Positions 1 to 5,082 of a stretch of 6,092 bases of DNA are shown here, piece after piece. Every line of letters begins with the position of its first letter. The first letter of the stretch is position 1. Location: positions 1 to 6,092 of the forward strand of contig USPB01000118.1 of assembly GCA_900556405.1 (NCBI GenBank), written 5' to 3'. The notes under the pieces are model-generated. The model was not told the origin of the DNA. It made no database searches and worked only from the letters and a program-made list of their open reading frames with translations. A program made the position numbers and the translations under genes. This DNA is from an uncultured Actinomyces sp. (GTDB lineage Bacteria; Actinomycetota; Actinomycetes; Actinomycetales; Actinomycetaceae).

Positions 1-281
1 TCGCCAAGATCGTCATCGCCTACGAGCCCATCTGGGCCATCGGCACCGGCGAGACGGCATCCGCGCAGGACGCTCAGGAAGTGTGCGGCGCCATCCGCGC
101 CGCCCTGGCCGAGGACTTCGGCGCCGAGACCGCCGAGTCCACCCGCATCCTCTACGGTGGCTCCGCCAGGCCCGGCAACATCAAGGAACTCATGGCTCAG
201 CCCGATGTCGACGGCGGTCTCGTCGGCGGCGCGTCGCTGAAGGCTGACTCCTTCGCCGCCATGGCGAACTTCTACGCCTGA
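1..281 (+). CDS. tpiA: Triosephosphate isomerase, C-terminal part (5' end outside the window)
   Basis: Catalyses interconversion of dihydroxyacetone phosphate and glyceraldehyde-3-phosphate in glycolysis and gluconeogenesis, in the cytoplasm as a TIM-barrel dimer. The reading frame is open from base 3 to the TGA at 279-281, giving 92 visible residues of a protein that is usually about 250-260 residues long. Visible residues 6-16 read AYEPIWAIGTG, the family's active-site signature, with the catalytic Glu at visible position 8. LYGGS (50-54) and GLVGGASL (72-79) are the two phosphate-gripping loops near the C-terminus. The end, with MANFYA, is typical. The start and the upstream gap/pgk genes expected in actinobacteria lie outside the window. 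A strong hairpin 57 bases after the stop probably ends this transcript. Identity is certain; only the N-terminal two thirds cannot be assessed. Confidence 0.97.
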   Translation, partial: AKIVIAYEPIWAIGTGETASAQDAQEVCGAIRAALAEDFGAETAESTRILYGGSARPGNIKELMAQPDVDGGLVGGASLKADSFAAMANFYA

Positions 282-338
282 GCAACGCTCGCGCGCCCGT
301 ACCATCTGGCCACCTAAGCCGGGTCGGAGCGGACGCGA

Positions 339-372
339 GGTGGGGCCAACCGATGTGCCGGTTGGCCCCACC
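339..372 (+). terminator. Perfect 14-bp stem hairpin, likely terminator of tpiA
   Basis: Bases 339-352 (GGTGGGGCCAACCG) and 359-372 (CGGTTGGCCCCACC) are exact inverted repeats separated by a six-base loop, ATGTGC. The stem is very GC-rich and lies between the tpiA stop and secG, the expected place for an intrinsic terminator. No real T-run follows, only CATTCT, so it would be one of the tail-poor hairpins often seen in GC-rich actinobacteria, or it may only block 3' degradation. The right arm also overlaps a candidate -35 box for secG. Confidence 0.7.
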
Positions 373-390
373 GGCATTCTCGGATAATAT
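362..390 (+). promoter_or_regulatory. Candidate promoter for secG
   Basis: A TTGGCC box at 362-367 is separated by 17 bases from TAATAT at 385-390, in the only AT-rich patch (about 376-400) of this intergenic gap. Transcription would start near 397, leaving a leader of roughly 47 bases before the preferred GTG start of secG. An overlapping alternative -10 is TAGGGT at 390-395. The -35 box lies within the right arm of the upstream hairpin, so the two elements share bases. This is a pattern match by eye to sigma-70-type consensus only. Confidence 0.4.
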
Positions 391-443
391 AGGGTTATAT
401 GTGCCTCGAGTCGGGGCGACCTGCGATAGAAACTGGATTGATT

Positions 444-689
444 GTGACTATTCTGAACAATGTGCTGATCGTGCTGATCTTCCTGACCAGCATCCTGCTG
501 ACCCTGACCATCCTCATGCACAAGGGACAGGGCGGCGGCCTCTCGGACATGTTCGGTGGCGGTATTTCCTCGTCGGCAGGCTCCTCCGGTGTCGCCGAGC
601 GTAACCTGAACCGCATCACGATGGGTACGCTGTTCATTTGGCTGGCATGCATTATCGGATACGTGCTTCTCGCGAAGTTCGCTGGCTGA
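444..689 (+). CDS. secG: Preprotein translocase subunit SecG
   Basis: Small integral membrane subunit of the SecYEG channel that helps SecA-driven export of unfolded preproteins. The 81-residue product has the full family layout. A first transmembrane helix spans about residues 3-25, followed by the conserved glycine-rich loop HKGQGGGLSDMFGGG (26-40), the conserved VAERNLNRIT stretch (50-59), and a second helix at about 60-77 with a short tail. Length fits the usual 75-85 residues. I chose GTG at 444 because SecG proteins normally begin a few residues before the first helix; its ribosome site is weak (GGA at 435-437). An in-frame ATG at 399 would add 15 unconserved polar residues and would sit almost at the predicted transcription start. 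The gene follows tpiA as in many actinobacteria and is six bases upstream of the next gene, suggesting cotranscription. Confidence 0.93.
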   Translation: MTILNNVLIVLIFLTSILLTLTILMHKGQGGGLSDMFGGGISSSAGSSGVAERNLNRITMGTLFIWLACIIGYVLLAKFAG

Positions 690-695
690 TCCGTC

Positions 696-1697
696 GTGAT
701 CGACATCGTGATATGGCTCCCCACGCTCGTGTGCGGGGCCATTTTCATTTGGTCGTACCGTCGCGAGCCTCGTCAGTTCCGCAACGCTTTCTTCTTCTTT
801 TTCCTATGTGCGTCCGCTCTGGGAGCCTTGTCATCCCAGCTTGATCAGTGGTGGATCACGCTTCCGATCGGCCTCGCTGTCGCTCTGACACCATTCATCA
901 CCATTATTTTCATGCTCGTCAACGAGGTGCAGTTGGTGCGCCGCGAAGGATTTTCGCTGTCGCACGTGCTGCCGCTGCTGTTTGCATGTGCGATTGTTGC
1001 CTGGTTCCTCGCGGTGCCGCTGGCGCTCGTCGTTGGGGCTCCCAGACTCGTCCTCGGATTCCTGTTCGCGCTGACGCTATGCGGGGCTTGGTTTTTCCTG
1101 TCGTTTACCGCGCTGCTGCTATATTCCTGGCTTTACCGCTCACTGCCGCGCAAGCGCCAGTATGAGTTCATCGTTATCCACGGAGCCGGGTTGAACGGCA
1201 CGGACCTGACGCCGTTGCTGCGTGGGCGTGTCGATCGGGCTTACGACCTATGGGTCAAGCAAGACAACAAGGGCGTTTTTGTTCCGTCGGGTGGACGAGG
1301 CGCCGATGAGGAGATTTCGGAGGCCGAGGCCATGGCGCGGTACCTGCGCTCGCGTGGGGTACCGGATTCGGCCATCGTCCTGGAAGATCGATCCACGACG
1401 ACGTGGGAGAACCTGACGTATTCACGGGATCTGATCACGCGCCTTAGTAGCGCCACCTCGGAGCGAGCCGCGTTGGTGACGAGTGACTATCACGTGTTCC
1501 GCACTGCGATGTACGCACGTGCAGTGGGTTTCAACGCGGATGGCCTGGGCTCAAAGACGGCGAGCTATTATTTTCCAACCGCCTTTATTCGTGAGTTCAT
1601 CGCGATTTCGCGGCACTACTGGTGGCCGTATGCGCTCATCATGGGGCTGTGGGCGCTAGCGACGGTGGCCATCTACGTTCTATCGGCGGTGTCCTGA
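696..1697 (+). CDS. Multi-spanning membrane protein with YdcF/DUF218 domain
   Basis: A 333-residue protein of unproven function. The N-terminal half is hydrophobic, with about five predicted membrane segments (roughly residues 2-19, 31-47, 54-75, 90-113 and 117-147). A soluble domain of the YdcF/DUF218 (SanA/ElyC-like) family follows at about 155-300, and a last helix lies at about 309-330. Family landmarks visible are HGAGLNG (162-168), SGGRGADE (198-205) followed by SEAEAMARYL, the acidic/threonine motif EDRSTTTWENL (230-240), and VTSDYHVFRTAMYARAVG (261-278). The family has been linked to envelope functions such as vancomycin resistance (SanA) and lipid-carrier or peptidoglycan metabolism (ElyC), but most members are uncharacterised. 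Start GTG 696 lies six bases after the secG stop and has no clear Shine-Dalgarno; GTG 708 is an alternative. Base composition is lower in GC than in neighbouring genes. Its stop is nine bases from the convergent pgl stop. Confidence 0.88.
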   Translation: MIDIVIWLPTLVCGAIFIWSYRREPRQFRNAFFFFFLCASALGALSSQLDQWWITLPIGLAVALTPFITIIFMLVNEVQLVRREGFSLSHVLPLLFACAIVAWFLAVPLALVVGAPRLVLGFLFALTLCGAWFFLSFTALLLYSWLYRSLPRKRQYEFIVIHGAGLNGTDLTPLLRGRVDRAYDLWVKQDNKGVFVPSGGRGADEEISEAEAMARYLRSRGVPDSAIVLEDRSTTTWENLTYSRDLITRLSSATSERAALVTSDYHVFRTAMYARAVGFNADGLGSKTASYYFPTAFIREFIAISRHYWWPYALIMGLWALATVAIYVLSAVS

Positions 1698-1706
1698 TCC
1701 TTGTTG

Positions 1707-2450
1707 TTACGCCAGCTCGATGCCAGAAGCAGCCGCCTCGTCGAGGTAAACGCGCGTCGTGGGGGAGAGGATGCCTGCGACCGGGAGGCGTAGGGGAGAC
1801 GCGCCCGCAAAGGCTTGCCCGAGAGCATTCGCCTTCGCTGCACCTGCCGTCGTCAGCCATACCTCGCCACACGCGCGCATGACGGGCATCGACACTGTGA
1901 TGCGCTCGGGCGGCGGCTTGGGCGAATTGCGGATCGCCAGGATAGGTGAGGCCTCGTCCATGTCGACGCGCCGCGGGAAGAGCGAGCAGATGTGCCCGTC
2001 GGGACCCATGCCGATCAGTGCGATGTCGAAGGAACGCTCGCCCATCAGTGTGCGCCAGGTCTGGGCAAACGCCATGGTCGCATCGTCAAGCGATCCAGCG
2101 CCAGGAGCAGACGCGTCCGATGTCGGCATACGTATGAACTCCACGCCGGAGGCGGCATGGAGGAAGCCATCCCAGGCCTGATCGTCGTTACGGTCCGCAT
2201 CCCCGGCCGGAACGTAGCGTTCATCGACCAGCCACACGCGAACGCGCGACCAGTCAACCTCATCGACACGCGGCGCCAGCGAGGGGAGAAGAGACGTCGT
2301 GATAGCTCCGCCGGAAATGGCAACGTTGACCCGCACGTCGGTGTCGGCCTCGTCAATGAGCGCGCGCAGACGCGCGAAAAATGCGCGACCAACGGCGGCA
2401 TTCAGCTCGTCGATACTTGGAAAGACCTCGAGCGTGTGAACAGAAACCAT
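1707..2450 (-). CDS. pgl: 6-phosphogluconolactonase
   Basis: Hydrolyses 6-phosphoglucono-delta-lactone, the product of glucose-6-phosphate dehydrogenase, to 6-phosphogluconate in the oxidative pentose phosphate pathway (cytoplasm). The 247-residue length is normal for the SugarP isomerase-like (DevB/Pgl) family. Visible motifs are SGG at 46-48, WLVDERYVP (73-81) with the following DRND (86-89), and IGMGPDGHICSLFP (146-159), which carries the catalytic His at 153. SPKPPPERI (176-184) and the conserved ITVSMPVM segment follow. ATG at 2450 is preceded by GAAGG (complement of 2459-2463) at 8-base spacing, and only one base separates it from the opcA stop (TGA-C-ATG), so translation is probably coupled. 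It is the last gene of a zwf-opcA-pgl operon. No hairpin is evident after its TAA stop, and the convergent gene begins to overlap transcriptionally within nine bases. The gene is also called devB in actinobacterial annotation. Confidence 0.96.
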   Translation of the reverse strand: MVSVHTLEVFPSIDELNAAVGRAFFARLRALIDEADTDVRVNVAISGGAITTSLLPSLAPRVDEVDWSRVRVWLVDERYVPAGDADRNDDQAWDGFLHAASGVEFIRMPTSDASAPGAGSLDDATMAFAQTWRTLMGERSFDIALIGMGPDGHICSLFPRRVDMDEASPILAIRNSPKPPPERITVSMPVMRACGEVWLTTAGAAKANALGQAFAGASPLRLPVAGILSPTTRVYLDEAAASGIELA

Positions 2451-2451
2451 G

Positions 2452-3393
2452 TCACTCGCCTTCAGAGGACAGGGCGAGCCGCGGCAGCTCCTCGGTGAGG
2501 AGCTCTCCGTAGTAGACGTCCGGATCGAGACGACGCAGGTCTTCCATCAGCGAGTCCTGAACGGAGCGGCGTGCCAGGTTGACGCTTCGATCCTCGAGGC
2601 CCGGGCGTGAGAGGCAGGCCACCGACGAGGAGGCGCTGCGCGACAGGGACACGGTCGTGTCATCATCAAAGAAGAACGTGATGTCTGTGATCGTGAGGGC
2701 TTCGGGATCGACGACGCGCTCGACGGGTACGCCCAGCTGGTGGTGCAGCCACGCAGCGACGAGGAACGGCGAGGGGTGCGTCGCGTTACCCGCGACGCGG
2801 ATCGAGGACGGCAGGCGATCAAAGTCTTCGGCGATGGCGGCGAGCAACGCACGCCACAGCGTCACACCGGCCCACGCGAGATCGATGTCGCCGGGGGTGT
2901 ACACGGCCGACAGCGCGGACAGTGTCGCCATCGGGCACTCGGTCGCACGCGAATCGGTGATGCGCTTGACCGCGAGGCGGCCGAGTGGGTGCGTACCAGG
3001 ATTTTGCGGCGGAGCCACCGGCCAGTAGGTGACGACAGGAGTGTCCGACTGGAGCAGTGGCATGACGAGCGAGTCAATGTTCGATGCTGCCTCGCCGCGC
3101 GGTTCCAGGATGATGATGTCGGACAATCCCGCCGCGTCGCCGACGCGAATCTGAGCGTTGAGGCGTGCGGTACCTTCGGTGGATTCGGGTTCGACGATGA
3201 CGATGACGCGGCAGGGATGCTCGCGTGACACCGCGTCGGATACATCGATCGCGTTGTCGACATCGATCAGGTCGGGCACACAGATGAGCAGCGTGAGGAC
3301 GCGGCTGAGGGCGGCCGATCCGCGCTCGTCACGCAGCTCGACGATGCGGGATGCGACCTCGGCGGACGTGGTGTTCTTCAGGGTGATGATCAC
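2452..3393 (-). CDS. opcA: Glucose-6-phosphate dehydrogenase assembly protein OpcA
   Basis: Accessory protein that promotes assembly and activity of glucose-6-phosphate dehydrogenase, known from cyanobacteria and from actinobacteria, where opcA lies directly behind zwf. The product is 313 residues, close to the usual 300-340. Recognisable family stretches are TTSAEVASRIVELRDERG near the N-terminus (8-25), SREHPCRVIVIV (56-67), LLQSDTPVVTYWP (113-125), DLAWAGVTLWRALLA (171-185) and RRLDPDVYYGELL near the C-terminus (287-299). I chose GTG 3393 because it matches where the conserved sequence begins, has GGAGG (complement of 3399-3403) five bases upstream, and overlaps the zwf stop in a GTGA junction. 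The frame stays open to 3525, but that extension lies wholly inside zwf and is proline/arginine-rich with no conserved look. No catalytic residues are expected; the role is structural or regulatory. Confidence 0.95.
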   Translation of the reverse strand: MIITLKNTTSAEVASRIVELRDERGSAALSRVLTLLICVPDLIDVDNAIDVSDAVSREHPCRVIVIVEPESTEGTARLNAQIRVGDAAGLSDIIILEPRGEAASNIDSLVMPLLQSDTPVVTYWPVAPPQNPGTHPLGRLAVKRITDSRATECPMATLSALSAVYTPGDIDLAWAGVTLWRALLAAIAEDFDRLPSSIRVAGNATHPSPFLVAAWLHHQLGVPVERVVDPEALTITDITFFFDDDTTVSLSRSASSSVACLSRPGLEDRSVNLARRSVQDSLMEDLRRLDPDVYYGELLTEELPRLALSSEGE

Positions 3394-4916
3394 GGGAGCC
3401 TCCAGAAACGGCCGTCGCGGGCCAGCATGTCGTGCGCGGATTGGGGACCCCAGGTGCCGGGGGCGTAGGGCTCGGGCTGCCCCTGGGTCTCCCAGAAGGA
3501 CAGGATCGGGTCGAGGATCTTCCACGAGGCCTCGACCTCGTGCTGGTGCGGGAACAGGGGAGCGGAACCGACGAGTGCGTCAAGGATGAGACGCTCGTAC
3601 GCCTCGGGGGAGTCCTCGGTGAACGCGTGACCGTAGGCGAAGTCCATGGTCACGTCGCGCACCTGCATCGAAGTGCCCGGAACCTTGGCGCCTAGCTTGA
3701 GGGTGAGGCCTTCGTCCGGTTGGACGCGGATAACGAGCGCGTTCTGAGCGGATTCGCTGAGGGCGGAGTTACCGAAGGGCACGTGAGCCGAGCGCTTGAA
3801 GATCACCGCGATTTCGGTGACGCGCTTGCCGAGGCGCTTGCCTGCACGCAGATAGAAGGGCACGCCCGCCCAGCGGCGTGTGTCGACGAAAAGCTTGATC
3901 GCTGCGAAGGTCTCGGTTGTCGAGTCGGCGGGGATGCCGTCCTCTTCGAGGTAACCGCGTACGCGATCTCCACCCTGCCAACCGCTGGCGTACTGGCCGC
4001 GTGCTGTGTCGGCTGCCAGGTCATCGGGCAGCCGTACGGCGGAGAGAACCTTTTCCTTCTCCGCTCGGATTTCCTCGGGCGTGAAGCGGACGGGTTCCTC
4101 CATGGCGGTCAGCGCCATGAGCTGCAGCAGGTGGTTCTGGATGATGTCGCGGGCTGCGCCGATGCCGTCGTAGTAGCCAGCGCGCGTGCCGATGCCGATG
4201 TCTTCGGCCATCGTGATCTGGACGGAGTCGACGTAGTTTGCCTTCCATAGAGGCTCGAACATGGCGTTCGCAAAGCGCATGGCCATGATGTTCTGGACCG
4301 TTTCCTTGCCCAGATAGTGGTCAATGCGGAAGACATCCTGCTCATCGAAGATCTGCGAGATCACGTCGGAAAGCTCGCGCGCCGATTCGAGGTCGTGTCC
4401 GAAGGGCTTCTCGATGATGACGCGTCGCCATTCGCGACCCTGTCGCTTGTTGAGGCCGGTGTCCGACAGGTGCTTGGCGACGACCGGGAAGTATGACGGA
4501 GGAATGGACAGATAGAAGGCGTGGTTGCCGCCGGTGCCGCGTGAGTGGTCGAGTTCGGCGACGGTCTGCGCGAGGCGACGGTAGGCTTCCGGATCGTCGA
4601 AGGTGCCGGAGACGAAGCGCAGTCCGGAGCGCAGTTGGTTCCACGTGCCCTCGTTAAAACCGGTGCGTGTGTGTGCCTCAATGGACGCGCGCACGTATTC
4701 CTCGAAGTCCTGAGGACTCCAGTCGCGGCGCGCGAAGCCGGTGAGCGAAAACGCGGGGTGAAGCAGACCGCGATTTGCGAGGTCGTAGATCGCGGGGAGC
4801 AACTTCTTGCGGGCGAGGTCACCGGTGATACCGAAGATGACGAGGCCGCAGGGCGGTGAGATACGCGGAAGCCTGCGGTCCTGGGGATCGCGCAGGGTGG
4901 GGATCTCGTTGGTCAC
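3390..4916 (-). CDS. zwf: Glucose-6-phosphate 1-dehydrogenase
   Basis: Oxidises glucose-6-phosphate to 6-phosphogluconolactone with reduction of NADP+, the committed step of the oxidative pentose phosphate pathway. From the GTG at 4916 the product is 508 residues, normal for the family. Rossmann fold: FGITGDLARKK at 28-38 is the dinucleotide-binding loop. EKPFG (169-173) and RIDHYLGKETVQN (197-209) form the substrate site, with His200 in the DHYLGK signature. QNHL (260-263) carries the catalytic His262, and YLRAGK (355-360) also belongs to the active site. LDPI lies near the end (468-471). GTG 4916 is preferred because GGAG stands seven bases upstream and the protein then starts like its actinobacterial relatives; an upstream in-frame TTG at 4937 adds seven residues but has no ribosome site. 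First gene of the zwf-opcA-pgl operon, overlapping opcA by four bases. I see no missing key residue. Confidence 0.97.
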   Translation of the reverse strand: MTNEIPTLRDPQDRRLPRISPPCGLVIFGITGDLARKKLLPAIYDLANRGLLHPAFSLTGFARRDWSPQDFEEYVRASIEAHTRTGFNEGTWNQLRSGLRFVSGTFDDPEAYRRLAQTVAELDHSRGTGGNHAFYLSIPPSYFPVVAKHLSDTGLNKRQGREWRRVIIEKPFGHDLESARELSDVISQIFDEQDVFRIDHYLGKETVQNIMAMRFANAMFEPLWKANYVDSVQITMAEDIGIGTRAGYYDGIGAARDIIQNHLLQLMALTAMEEPVRFTPEEIRAEKEKVLSAVRLPDDLAADTARGQYASGWQGGDRVRGYLEEDGIPADSTTETFAAIKLFVDTRRWAGVPFYLRAGKRLGKRVTEIAVIFKRSAHVPFGNSALSESAQNALVIRVQPDEGLTLKLGAKVPGTSMQVRDVTMDFAYGHAFTEDSPEAYERLILDALVGSAPLFPHQHEVEASWKILDPILSFWETQGQPEPYAPGTWGPQSAHDMLARDGRFWRLP

Positions 4917-5019
4917 GAGTGGTCTCCGTTCGCTCAAGGGTTGGGACGAGGCCGGGGCCCGACCGCGTCATCCGTAGGGTGAGCGCAGCGGGACCGAGGA
5001 CCCACACATGTCTACGAGA
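4917..5019 (-). promoter_or_regulatory. Leader region expected to hold the zwf-opcA-pgl promoter
   Basis: A hairpin terminator separates tkt from zwf, so zwf should have its own promoter in this stretch of about 100 bases. No convincing -35/-10 pair is visible. The best -10-like hexamer is TACGGA (complement of about 4970-4975), without a good partner upstream. The only clear element is the ribosome site GGAG (complement of 4924-4927), seven bases before the GTG start at 4916. No operator-like palindrome was recognised. Confidence 0.3.
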
Positions 5020-5059
5020 ATAGGGCTGCTGGCACGCCCACGCGCGCCAGCAGCCCTAT
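5020..5059 (-). terminator. Perfect 14-bp stem hairpin, terminator of tkt
   Basis: Bases 5020-5033 (ATAGGGCTGCTGGC) and 5046-5059 (GCCAGCAGCCCTAT) are exact inverted repeats around a 12-base loop. The structure begins 23 bases after the tkt stop on the minus strand and precedes zwf, as expected for an intrinsic terminator. On the minus strand the stem is followed by TCTCGTAG, so the T-run is poor. It separates the tkt transcript from zwf-opcA-pgl, although partial read-through is possible. Confidence 0.75.
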
Positions 5060-5082
5060 GTTCAGTTCAGTTGACTAAAAAG

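Noticed and set aside
353..604. Open frame starting at the ATG in the hairpin loop and overlapping secG
   Set aside because: It runs through secG in another frame, is rich in Arg/Asp/Pro with no family resemblance, and begins inside a terminator structure.
1759..2181. 140-residue frame antisense to pgl
   Set aside because: pgl on the other strand has all its catalytic motifs; the antisense product has low-complexity composition typical of GC-rich shadow frames.
2740..3228. 162-residue and nearby 149-residue plus-strand frames across opcA
   Set aside because: Arg/Gly/Asp-rich composition without hydrophobic pattern or motif, no ribosome site, and the opposite strand codes for a clearly recognised protein.
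3394..3525. N-terminal extension of opcA upstream of GTG 3393
   Set aside because: The 44 extra residues are coded over zwf in another frame, are Pro/Arg-rich and unlike known OpcA N-termini; GTG 3393 has a good ribosome site.
3720..4250. 176-residue plus-strand frame inside zwf
   Set aside because: Lies entirely antisense to conserved zwf sequence including the catalytic region; no independent signal of coding.
5061..5075. TTCAG-TTCAG-TTGAC tandem pattern
   Set aside because: Only two exact copies of five bases; expected by chance.
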